Source of the DNA: Paraphaeosphaeria minitans
Taxonomy: Eukaryota > Ascomycota > Dothideomycetes > Pleosporales > Didymosphaeriaceae
Length of the DNA: 64,000 bases
Assembly (NCBI GenBank): GCA_015832175.1
Contig: WJXW01000012.1
Coordinates: 950,001 to 1,014,000 of the forward strand
Direction: 5' to 3'
A model generated the notes under the pieces. It was given only the letters and a program-made list of their open reading frames with translations. It did no database searches and was not told the DNA's origin. The position numbers and the translations under genes are program-made. Positions 12,085-22,470 of this stretch are shown one piece after another (position 1 is the first letter of the stretch; every line of letters starts with the position of its first letter).

Positions 12085-13045
12085 GCGGATGCAGTGTTCT
12101 GGCGGATGAACAAGGAGTGGTGTCGATGGAGAAGCATTAGATTGGGTTGTTCTTGATTGTCGCCTTGGGAGTCGCTCTTTACAGGAGGATGGGTCGATAG
12201 AATACCTGAGTCCGGCAGTTTGTCACGGTTCCCTATCAGAGGTCGATCAAATGTTGTCTAGATGTCGGAAACCCTTCAAAAATCGCCAATCTATACAGCG
12301 TGGAGGTATCACCGCAAAACGTTATCGCTCTCAATAGAATGGTCAACCAATCTTAGTCAGAAATGTGTACATGCCGATATGGCCGGTCTTTCTCCTCTTC
12401 CCAGATACAAGTGCACGCCGTGCGCGAGACAATCCGTAAACAGGCCAAGACAAAGACAGGGTCGACGAGCGGCTCGATTATGTTCTCGCTCAAGGAATTT
12501 AAGGGACTCTCGTATAAGGGGGTAGGTTTAGATCGAGGTTTGCCGCAGACATCGCAGGTGCTACAACCAGAGGGTTGGGTCTGGGAACGAAGGCGGCGGT
12601 GGCATTGGGCTGGATGTATATCGTGCGGTCAGGATCCCGAGGACGAAGCCGCAAGCTCGTCTAAGAGCGGGAGAGATGCTATTCTATTTATTGTGACAGC
12701 AGAAGGTGAAGGTGAAGGTGAAGGTGAAGGTGAAGGTGAAGGTGAAGGTGAAGGTGAAGGTGAAGGTGAAGGTGAAGGTGAAGGTGAAGGTGAAGGTGAA
12801 GGTGAAGGTGAAGGTGAAGGTGAAGGTGAAGGTGAAGGTGAAGGTGAAAGGTAAAAGGTAAAAGGTGGAATGCGCCTCTCTTCATACATCAGGCTAGGGA
12901 TGCTAAAGCGACCCAACGCAAACCTATAGTGGCGACTAGATTCCAAAGGGCGACCAAGTCACCAAACTTGAAGAGGCAATAAATTCAAAGTCTTGGCCGG
13001 GTATCATTCGAAAAGTATTGCTAGAGTACGCGCGTGGTTCTGTTC
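12085..13045. other. Intergenic region with hexanucleotide array
   Basis: No gene is supported. The open frames across it are made by the GGTGAA-type array, which contains no stop codon in several frames. Confidence 0.55.
12702..12848. repeat. GAAGGT hexanucleotide array, about 24 copies
   Basis: Nearly perfect tandem GAAGGT units run for about 147 bp and break down into GTAAAAG variants at the right end. It is purine-rich on the plus strand and lies between the convergent SLT-fold and Tsr4 genes. Confidence 0.95.
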
Positions 13046-14391
13046 TCAGTTGTTTTTAGCAACCTCCTCCCACTGCACACCAACCCAGTCCTCTACATAT
13101 CCCACCTCGCCCTCGGGCACGTCGCTCGGCTTGCAGTCCTTGCTGCAAGTCCCCAAAAGGATGGTGCCCCATTCCATCCCATCTATGCTCATCTCGTCGG
13201 CCTCGAGCTCGGTGATGGCATGGGGCGTGAGCTGCACCTCAAAGACGCGGTCGGCGCCGCAGTTCTGACACGTCGGCATGCCTGAGCCTCCTCTCGAAGC
13301 TACGGTGGTGACCTTTGCATTTGAAGACGAGCCGTGGCCTGGGTGTGCGGCAAGCAGCTTGCCTACAGCATCGGCGTCGCTGTAGAGTAAGGGTTTGCCC
13401 TGGAACTCGTACCGGAGGACCTGCTCGGGGTTCTCGCCAACGCGGTCTGCGAACTTCTGGAAGGCTTTGTCGAGCGTACTCTCGAAGATTTCCTTGTCTT
13501 CTTTTCCGCCTCCACCGCCGCTGCCTTCAGTTTCTACATCCAAACGGGCGTTCGCAGGTATCTGGGGCGTGGAGGGCGCATCGATCGTCTCGTACTCGGC
13601 GTCGAGATAGTAGAGCGGGTAGGCGGGGGGAAAGTCTGATTCCGCAGGCCAGGGTTCGTGCGGCCTCGCGAGCTGTGTCGAAGGCGGCGGTGCTGAGACG
13701 CGCACTTTTGATGCAAACGTCTCGGGTAGTGTCGTCGAGGCCTCGTCCTTGACCACCTCCGGCGCAGGCTTTGCTGGCTGTGCGCTTCCAAAAAGATTCG
13801 CGCTGGCGCCGCCCGAAGCAAATGGGTTGGCTGGCGCTGTCGCACCCGAGCCCGAAGAGAATGGGTTCGCGAAAGGGTTGGCTGGCGCTCCTGCGCTGGC
13901 GCCGCTCTTGACTCCGAACAGCGACTCTCCCAGCTGCGGCGCCGGCTTCTCCTCTTGTTTGACTTCAGGCTTCTGCGCCTTCTCCTCTGCGACCTTGCCG
14001 GAACCTTTCGCAACCCTCACGCCCCTTATTCCTCTCACGCTTCCCTCCTTCCGCCTGCACGTTTTCCTACGACAGCTCCATAGGTAGAGTCGTCTTTCGT
14101 GTCCGGGGAAATGTTCGGGAAGGTCGCCGTTAAGTTCGAGCAGGAGTGTAAGAAGCCCGTTGCATACTTTGCACTTCGCCAATGCGCCTGACGGGGCTGT
14201 CTTATCGTCTATCCATGCCTGGAGGTCATGTTAATTGACTGAGCTAGAGGAAGGATGGAGGGGCATACTGGAGAACCGCCCAGGTGCGATATCGCGTCTC
14301 CGGATGCGCCTTGGGACGCGTATCCTAGAAGAGTATTTGTCTCGGTGTAATCCTCTCCCTCGTCGGAAGATTCACTGTCGTAAGGAGGCAT
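13046..14391 (-). CDS. TSR4: Tsr4/PDCD2-family 40S maturation factor
   Basis: PDCD2-like proteins act as dedicated chaperones of ribosomal protein uS5 (Rps2); yeast Tsr4 is needed for 20S pre-rRNA processing. Exons 14391-14269 and 14218-13046 give 431 aa, intron 50 nt, phase 0. The join yields HLGGSPAWIDDKTAPSG, the family's N-terminal signature. A zinc-binding segment follows (CKVCNGLLTLLLELNGDLP, then HERRLYLWSC and KTC). The central part is an A/P/F-rich linker with several NPF motifs. The C-terminal PDCD2_C domain contains QVLRYEFQGKPLLYSD and CQNCGADRVFEVQLTPHAI, which carries a CxxC. A pair of direct repeats lies 53 bp upstream of the start. I am confident of the family. Confidence 0.93.
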
Positions 14392-14443
14392 GGCGGGTAA
14401 TTTGTGTGATGTTGAAGAATCTCCAAAATTTCTACGGCGGGGT

Positions 14444-14477
14444 TACCTATCGATAAGTCAATGTACCTATCGATAAG
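14444..14477. promoter_or_regulatory. Paired TACCTATCGATAAG direct repeats upstream of TSR4
   Basis: Two identical 14-bp copies start at 14444 and 14464, exactly 20 bp apart, 53-86 bp upstream of the TSR4 ATG. Each contains the palindrome TATCGATA. The spacing (about two helical turns) suggests cooperative binding by a regulator, which is inference. Confidence 0.5.
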
Positions 14478-14880
14478 CCGAGCGCCGATGAACTGGTGTA
14501 GGTACATACCCTCACGACAACAAAAAGACCGGATCTAAGCTAATACCTCTAAATTAAGAGAAAGCGGTAGGAGAGCCCAGGATAATGTATGCTGCTATAC
14601 ATGTTTACATCTTGTCAGCTGCTGCTGTATCTCCGCTTATCACCTCGACGTGAGAGACGTCCTTTCACCCCTGCCACGACGGAAGCAACCTGGCTCATAA
14701 TACAGCTCCCGTGCCTCGCCTTGGCCATTGTAGACGCCTGAAGTTCGTCCCTCTTCTTGCTCAGGGGACAGCGGCGATGCATTGACAAGATATTTTCTTC
14801 GCAACCTCCAAGCTCGCCTGTACCTACCGTTCCCCACGGGCGCATCCGTCTCAAGCATGTCTCTAGGAGCAATATCAAGT

Positions 14881-17167
14881 CTACAGGTATAACGACGACG
14901 GCGCCTCCGCTCTCTTGGTGTTGAACCGCTCCCCAATCACGACCCATTGCGCAACGGTGAACGCGAATCGCATCGCACCAGCGTCCTTCTTGAAAGCTCT
15001 CTCGACCAGACCCTCCGCCTCGTCCCAGGAGATGAATCCAAGCCCCTCTACCCTCTCCATAGTCAGCAACCCAGAAAGCAATTTATGCAGGGGACCGTTT
15101 TCGGCGTATGTCATTGGCGCAGAGTATGGCTGCAGCACGGGTCAGTTGGTAGGTATACACTACCGTACATCCCTACCCTGCCATGCGTCGACGACTTACA
15201 TGTTTCTTCCTCTTGTACAGCTCCTCCGTAATAAACGGTCTGCTGGCTTCCCTCAAGACCCACTTTTCGGTGAACCGCTGCTCCTCGCCGTCCCACCTTA
15301 TCTTGACACTCGGCGGCAACCCGTTCACGTACGCGGTCAGACGGTGGTCTAGGAACGGCGTCCGGGCCTCGATCGAGTGCGCCATTTCGGTTCTGTCGCC
15401 TAGACACGACAGGAAGATATTGGACAGATGGCTCTTTTGCCAGACGTACAACGCAGAGTGGAGCGGATGCCACGCTGACATGATCTTGTCTCTCGCCCGG
15501 CCGCCTACAGAGTTCGCGATCGTGAGCTGCGGGTCGCAGGCACCGTAAGCCTTGGTCCAGTCCGCGAAGAGCGTATCCGGGGAGAATGCTGCCATCGAGG
15601 ATACGGTAGTGATGTCGTTTAGCATGCGTCGAGGCAGTGACGGTCCTCGATTCGCGCCGTCGGCACCAACAGAGTGGTAGTACGCGCTGTTCTCCTCGTC
15701 GGTCTTGACGCACTGTGCTTTGCGCGTCTCCTCTGGCAACGGGTTCGACGCGTACGCCAGATCCTGTTCGCGAAGATAGTCGGGCAAGTACATTGGGTAG
15801 CCACCAAATTGTTCATCGGCCCCCTCGCCCGTCAGCACCACCTTGAAGCCCAGCTCCTGCGGAACCTCGCTCAACGCGTACTTGCCCACGTAGTTGAGAT
15901 CCGGATTGTGGTGCTCGCAGTGCCAAGTCGCGTTCTCGAACCGCGCGGCCAGCTCTGCCTCGTCCATGTGCTTCTTGTAGTGCTTCACGCCGAGGTGGTC
16001 TGCCGTCCGGTTGGCAATGGCAGACTCGTCAAAGCCGCTGTCCTCGTCGAAAGCGATGCTGAAGCAGCTTACACGCTCGGTTTCTTTGTCGTTGCCCATG
16101 CGCTCGCCTTGCTCTTTGACGAGGTGCGTGACCATGCCCGCGATCGCCGAGGAGTCGATGCCGCCGCTGAGATACACACCAACGGGGACGTCGGCGCGGA
16201 GGCGGATGCGTATGGCTTCAAGCATCTGGGATCGAACGCCTTCGATCATTTCTCGGTCGGAGCGTGGATCTGGTTGGGTCTACGTGGGTTAGACCAACAG
16301 GATGTCAACAAAAGAATAATCCCTACCTTGTGAGGGTATTCGATGTCCCAGTAAGGACGCGATTCGATGCTGTCGAAAGACTGACAGAGCATGTAGTGAC
16401 CAGGCCGCACCTGTATTGATCAGTATCTACCCTCTTCCCATTGCTTCCACTGCTGTACTTTTCTCACGCCCTTGAAAATCGTCCTGGTATCATGATTCCA
16501 TCCAGCCTCTTTCAAGCTCGCAACATCCCACTCTGGCTCCCAGCCCAGTGGCAGGAACGCTTTAGCTTCCGCTGCGATGAGCATCTTGTTATCGACAAAA
16601 GTGTAAAACAATGGCTTGATACCGTAGCGATCTCTCGCTGCGACGAAGGTCTGTGTCCGCGAGTCGTAAATGCAGAGCGCGAACTCTCCACGCACATGGG
16701 AGAGAAACGATAGTCCGTAGTACTTGTAAAGCGCAATCACGAGTTCGCTGTCGCTGTGGCCTTTGAAGTGATAACCCGTCTTCTCGAGCAGAGATGCTCG
16801 GAGAGCGTCGTAGTCATAGAGCTCTCCATTAACAACTGCGTGCACGCTATTGTCCTCATCATGGAATGGCTGCGCACCATCTGGCGATAAGTCGTTGATG
16901 GCTAGTCTCACGTGACCAAGTGCTGTATGGGTTCTTAGCAACCATCGCTTACAAAAACGGGTGACTTCCGGACGGCCAGGGTTGCAACGTTGAAGTACCA
17001 ACTTTACTATCAGAACTTATCCACTGGCCTCTGGAATCGGGCCCTCTATGCTTGATCAGTTCAAGACTCTCATCCAACTGTTGTGGCCATGTCTTTGGAT
17101 TGTCAAGGGGGCCAGAAGTGTGCTTTTGGGCATTGGCGAGGGCGACGATGCAGCTGATGCCACACAT
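14881..17167 (-). CDS. Asparagine synthetase (glutamine-hydrolysing)
   Basis: Makes asparagine from aspartate, glutamine and ATP. Exons (minus strand) are 17167-16999, 16922-16459, 16410-16327, 16279-15200 and 15129-14881, all in phase, 681 aa. The start is placed at 17167 because this gives MCGISC with the glutaminase nucleophile at Cys2; an in-frame ATG two codons earlier (17173) would bury it. The glutaminase domain shows HRGPDSRG, LGHVRLAINDLSPDG, VNGELYDYDALR and ARDRYGIKPLFY. The synthetase domain shows the PP-loop SGGIDSS, LTGEGADEQFGGYP and IEARTPFLDH. At 681 residues it is longer than yeast Asn1/Asn2 (about 572) and resembles the bacterial AsnB-like branch, so it may be a second paralogue. 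It is next to a GH12 gene with no obvious functional link. Confidence 0.93.
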
Positions 17168-17173
17168 CTTCAA

Positions 17174-17795
17174 ATGGTGTCAATTGAAGGATAAAGTGTC
17201 GTGTACCTGATATTTTGCGATGGTGCTAATTCAATAACGCATGACGTATTAGTGATCCTGATTGGAATGTCCATTGCGCCGCCAGAAGCTAGCACCACTA
17301 CGAAGTGACACTGATTTTTGAAGTTTCCCTCTGCGTACCAACACTTCTCTGTAATAAGATAATACATCGAAACAAGCCATATCAGCTGATAGGATAGCAA
17401 GTATCTATGCATGATTTTCCGAAGATCAACCATTAACGACTGTCTTCAGCCACAAAGAATCACCAACATCCACAGTGGCCGACAATAGAAATGGCTTGTG
17501 AACCTCAAGGCTAACCTATCGCATTATAAGTCCACACACGTATATCAGAGTGAGTCTACGCAGGGTGAGGTGCGCGCTTACCAAGGGCAGATTCCCATCC
17601 CTTGTGTCAGCCACCGTGATCCACGGTTCAACTGACATGGTTCGATGAGATAAAAGCCTGACATCAATCATGGTGGCAATGGCTGTTGCAGGTAGAAGTT
17701 TTCATTTGCCCCAGCGCTACTGAGGCGGAGAATTATGTTCAGGACGGCATCAGCCAATATATACAAAGAATAAGCTTTCCCAGCAAGCCGCCCAC
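17174..17795. other. Intergenic region
   Basis: No coding support. It holds the promoter of the asparagine synthetase and the 3' end of the GH12 gene. No repeats of note. Confidence 0.45.
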
Positions 17796-18668
17796 TCATT
17801 TCACAGAGATGCTGTAAGCCGAAGTCGTAAGAACAACATCGGACCCAGTGAAGGGCTCGGTACCGGCCTGCAGCGACGTGATCCAGGAGCTAGTCGGCAC
17901 ACCCTGGCTGCCGGTAAGGTACTTGAAGAAGAGGTTGAGGTCGCCGTTGAAGTTGCTGTTGGTGGCGGACGCGACGAAGGAGTAAACCTTGACGCTGCCG
18001 TTTAGCCCGTAGAACAGCTTGTAGCTGGCGCCGCCGATGGTGACGGTCGCAATGGCGCTACCGGTGGAGGAGATGGGACCGGCGCCACCGTAGGCGCCCA
18101 GCCAGATCATGATCTCGTAGGCGTTGGAGCCGCCCGAGGTGGGAGCGAGCCAGAGGTCGTAGGCGACGTCGGCGACGGGGGTGCCGCTGCTGGTTTGGCT
18201 GGGGAGCATTGTTAGATCTAACGCATGTGTAGCTTCAGGTGCGCCCCGGAGTACTTACGACCACTTCCAGACCGAAGGAATGGAGGAGACAGCGGATAGC
18301 TGCTTGTTGACCTTCTCGAGGGCGACATTGGAGTAGCTCTTGACCTGGTATGGGCCACCGGCCCAAGACCACTTCGTGGACCAAGCAACGGTGCTGCCGC
18401 TCAACGATTTGAAGTAGGTGCACTGGCTGCCTGAGGTGGCACCAGACGCGCCCCAGTTGTTACTGTCTGGATCAGCATGACGTACTGAACACCCGTCAAA
18501 AATCCAAACTCACTGGTAGATGGTGTATCCACCCGTTTGCAGGGAGCCCCAGGAGTCGCAGGAGATGGTGGTGTCACGCTTCTCGATGGTACAGGTAGCC
18601 TCAAGGGGAACAGCGAAGGCGCTCGAGGCAGCCAACGCCAGGAAGACGAGAGAAGTGGACAACTTCAT
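17796..18668 (-). CDS. Secreted GH12 endoglucanase/xyloglucanase
   Basis: Glycoside hydrolase family 12 enzyme, retaining, cutting beta-1,4-glucan or xyloglucan outside the cell. Exons 18668-18514, 18462-18259 and 18198-17796 give 253 aa. A signal peptide is clear (about residues 1-19, ending SSAFA) and is followed by a short pro-region ending in EKR, a possible Kex2 site. Family landmarks are YNNLWG-like [23 protein letters not shown], the nucleophile Glu (about 148) in AYEIMIWLG and the acid/base Glu (about 234) in GTEPFTG. Both introns are short (51 and 60 nt) with GTGAGT and GTAAGT donors. A TATA-like TATAAGA lies about 95 bp upstream. Such enzymes are usually induced by plant cell wall material and repressed by glucose. 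Confidence 0.94.
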
Positions 18669-18762
18669 GTTACAGAAATACACCTTTAGCAAAAATAGAA
18701 CTGAAGTATAGCAGAGAACGATTGACCGCGAGTAGGACACAGAAAGCTCGGAAGTCGAGTCA

Positions 18763-18769
18763 TCTTATA
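18763..18769 (-). promoter_or_regulatory. Possible TATA box of the GH12 gene
   Basis: TATAAGA on the minus strand, about 95 bp upstream of the GH12 start codon. Confidence 0.4.
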
Positions 18770-19725
18770 CTGCATCCCCAGTGTGCGTCAAGCTTCCGTA
18801 GTGTCCGCCGCAACGCACCCAGCACTAGAGAAGTTGTTGTTCCGCGAATTATCAAGCATCAGCCCTCTCGATCTGATCTGCTTCGCCTGCGCGTTTCGGG
18901 TAGATGGTAAACCATCTCGTATAAGTGCCGCCGGTGGGAATAAATTTCCCGGAGCTTGATAGCTTCGTGCAACACTAGACAGGGTTGCTACCCCGGGGAG
19001 TATGGGGTGCATGTGCACATTCGAAGGAAGGCGAGCGTTGGTTGGTACGTATGGAAAGCCAAGGCATCCTGCTGGTCAGCTTGAGGCTCTCTCCTTGGTG
19101 GCAAATTCCATGCGCCACCTGTCGAACTGCAAGCGGATAGACGAACATGTGTACGGTAGGTACGGAAGAGATCGTTGTCAACGAGTGGTCACGTCGTGGT
19201 GGAGCAAGCCCCTGCTCGGTTACTAGAGATGGCTCGGAAATTGGGTCTAGCTGCTTTCGAGTTACAACCATTAATGTCGCAATGCATGAAACAAAGCTCT
19301 GTTTCTACTGACGCGTTCACGGGGAAAGTCGACCTCTACTTTGCCACATGATAACGAGCTGCCACGTCATTTCCAGAAAAGGGAACACAGTGGCTGACAC
19401 AAGAACCTGGACTTCTGGAGCACCACTTACGAGTTATTCTGTAGGAACTTGAGGTCTCACAGCTAGAAAAGTTCGGTTTATATTGTCAGCCACTGTGGAA
19501 GCTACAGAAAGTGGTTTGAGAACTCCGCCATTGTGACCATGGAAAAAGAGAATACAACCAGTTTGGTAAGCATAACAAGGACGTGGTATGAAGATCAACA
19601 GGTGATGCTTTTACTATGCACAGATTTACCCCGGTTCCGCGCACAAACGCCGGGAGTCGATGATATCCATGACCATAGCTCATGACCAACAAAGGAAAAT
19701 CGTCGAAGTTTGGCCGTGTCCGCAC
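18770..19725. other. Intergenic region upstream of GH12
   Basis: No gene is supported. A CCCCGGGG run near 18991 could be bound by a CreA-type repressor, but this was not tested against a matrix. Confidence 0.4.
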
Positions 19726-21913
19726 TCATATCTTTAAGCTTTCAATCGCAGCCTCCAAATCGTCCACCTTGCTCTCGACCTCCTTCGCCTTGGCAGCCTT
19801 CATCTCCCGATACGCCCTCGCAACCACTTCCATGACCTTGCCCATGGCCGCATCCTCTCCCCGGCCTTCCATTTCCTTCTTCACCTTGGCAAAGTTTTCC
19901 TTGACAAAGGCTTGATACTCGCCGTTCTGCTTCTTCCCATCCTTGCCGACAGCGCCGCCGCGAGGGGTCGGCTTCGTCTGCACGAGCTTCGCCTTGCACC
20001 GGCCGCACGAGTGGCGCACAGGGTCGATCGACTTGCTGTGCCTCTTGAACTCGTAGCCACACGCCACGCATTCCCATATATACTTGTAGTCGATCTTGTA
20101 CGAGTGCTTGGTGGTGACTTCGACGCCTCTGCTCCTGAACGCGGCCGTGACTTTTGACCCCCACGACTTGAACTCTGCGCCGTGCGGGTTATTGCGGACT
20201 TCACTGATCATGAAGGTCGTGAGGTGGCAGTACTCGTGTGCAAGCACATTGTACAGCCTCTCCTCGTCATCGATGACCTTTTCGGCGAGCTCGATGGAGC
20301 AGTAGTGCCGGATCTCGACACGCGTATCGGTGGGCAGAGGGCCGGTACGTAGACGGATCTGCTCGCGGCGCCAGTTGGCACGGCCAGCAGTTGTCTTGAG
20401 CGTCTTGGACCAGACGAGCTTGATGCCTCCCGTGTTGCTCGAGAGCTCGGTGATGCGACCATTTGTGATAGCTGTATCTACCTCCGCGATGAAGGCTTCG
20501 GCGATCGCGTGCTTGCGTGCTGCAAAGTCCTTGCGTTGCGCACGTAGCACCGCCACGGTCGGCGAAGAATCGTCTGCCGATACTTTCTTTGTATGAGATT
20601 GTGCCTTCTTCTTCCGTGGTGAAATTGTGGGTGAGGGGAAAGAGTCACTCTCGTCGTCGGAGATGGTTATGGAGTTCATCTGGGTTTCGAGCTGCTTGAA
20701 GAGGTTCTGTTTCCGGGGCGAGAGAAGCGGCTTCGAGGGCGAGAATTTGTCATTGTGATCATTGACTATCTCGGGATCCCAGAATGCATCGATGCTGGGT
20801 CGTAAGTTCGGCACATTCGGGATTCGAGCAATTTTCTTTGACGGCGAGGCAAGCTTCGAAGGACTGAGTAGCTGAACAGGTGTGCTTGGGCGCGATATTG
20901 GGGGTGCCTTGCGAGGTGAGCGTTGTTTCGTAGGAGTTGGGGAGCTGAACGAGGTCAATCGCTGTGCAATTCAGAAGAAAAGAATATACTCACTAGACTA
21001 GAATGTCATCTGCACGATTTGACGCTCTGCTGCTCGCACGAGAGGAAGCGGCGAAAGACGCGGTGCGCGCTCGGGCAGGTGGCGGAAGTGCAAAGGAAGA
21101 TGGTAGCGCGGGGGAGCTTGTCAAGTCGATGACATCTTGCGCCCAGTTCGATATAGTGCTGTGACCCTTTTTGAACGGAGGCCTGTTGGAAACAAGGGGC
21201 GGTGGTGGCATCTCCGTGGGAAGCTTCCACGCAGGCTCTGGAACTGGGGCTTGTGTGCGTTGAGACATGACAGCATCATTCCACTCCTCGTCTTCCTCAG
21301 AGTCAGAGTCAGACACCACCCTCCTCCGCCCTCGCGGTTGCTCAGGTCTCCTCTTTGCAGCGACTACGGGCTCTTCGTCTGCATCGCTCTCCTCTACCGC
21401 CTGCCGCGCATTCTCCTTGTCTTCCTCGATTGGACCATCAGTTTCACCACAAAGGATGCTCTGCTCAACGTCGTTCCCATCAACGACTGTCTCCTCTACT
21501 TCAGATCGTGCAAAGCTCAAGGGGCCCTTCTTCCTCGCCACAGTCTTGGCCAGAGTCTTCGAGTAGAGATAATTCGCTGCGCTTCCGCCCTCTTTTAGCG
21601 GCCTCCTGGCCCTTCTGTCCTTGTCGGGTGTTGCGGCTAGGCTGCGCAGACTCTCAGTACTCGGTCTCTTTGCCAGAGTCGCATTGCTCGCCATTGGCCG
21701 CAGCATGCGCTGTTTCCTAACCGGCGACTGATTGATAGGAGCCTTTGGAACGAGGAATGAGCCTTCATCGGAGTCTTCGGGCGAGGTGTAGCGCAGTTTG
21801 CGGGTCGAGGGCGATTCGCGCACGCCCTTACGGGGACTGCTTCGTGTGCTAGGTGCGGGGGGAGGCATGAATATGGATTGCTCCGTAGGACTGGGCTTCC
21901 GGAGGCGCGCCAT
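19726..21913 (-). CDS. SprT-like zinc metalloprotease, GCNA-type, with HMG-like tail
   Basis: SprT-family proteases (SPRTN, GCNA/ACRC) cut proteins crosslinked to DNA. Exons 21913-20994 and 20944-19726 give 712 aa; the 49-nt intron (GTGAGT to TTCAG) is the join that keeps phase. The first 430 or so residues are disordered, with many SP and RK patches, an acidic stretch (SDSDSEEDEEW) and the motif DVIDLTSS near its end, a good SUMO-interacting motif. The SprT domain has the catalytic HEYCH (about residue 545) and a downstream His in NPHGAEFKSW. A zinc ribbon follows (ECVACGYEF, then CGRCKAKL). The last 60 residues (GEYQAFVKENFAKVKKE) resemble an HMG box. The layout matches GCNA better than SPRTN. 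A nuclear role in crosslink repair is inferred from the family. Confidence 0.88.
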
Positions 21914-22470
21914 TGTGTAGAGTAGTAGTGATACCAAAAAAATGTGTATGCAATTCAACTTCAGCATGGTCGAGATGCGGTTGCGAAGGTTTGTTTTGCC
22001 AATGGTTGTTGGGGCGACCACTAGCGCGCGCGACGAGCGTTAGTGCATCGCGTCACCACCCCTGTCTTAACTCACAGAACGGCAGAAGTACCATTGCGGC
22101 TAGATAATACAGCCCACTATCCCATCAAAACGATGGTTTCTGCGACGTGGCTAATTAGCATCAAGTTCAGGCCACAGAGGATTTGCACGGGTTGTGAAGT
22201 AATACCGCAAATGAATTCCAATGATAGCATGCTAAACACCATAAAAAGTACAGTCCAGACCCGACCTTGCCGAGCCGGTATGATATCAAAAGCTCTGCCA
22301 ACAGCACATTGCACGTTCGTGAGTACCTATCACATCCCAAGTTGCTTCTTCCCCAGACGTTGTGACTTCTGACTTCATCCGTCACCATCGTTGGCGTATC
22401 CCGGCCTTCCTCATCTCAATATGTACATCCCCATTCGCATGTCGTATTTCAAAGGCTTGTCGTGATGCGT
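21914..22470. other. Intergenic region
   Basis: No coding support and no repeats; promoter of the SprT gene and 3' end of aconitase. Confidence 0.45.

Noticed and set aside
12363..12946. Frames encoding EGEGEG or SPSPSP repeats
   Set aside because: Translations of the GAAGGT hexanucleotide array in intergenic DNA.
15674..16333. 219-codon plus-strand frame opposite asparagine synthetase
   Set aside because: Antisense shadow of a GC-rich coding exon.
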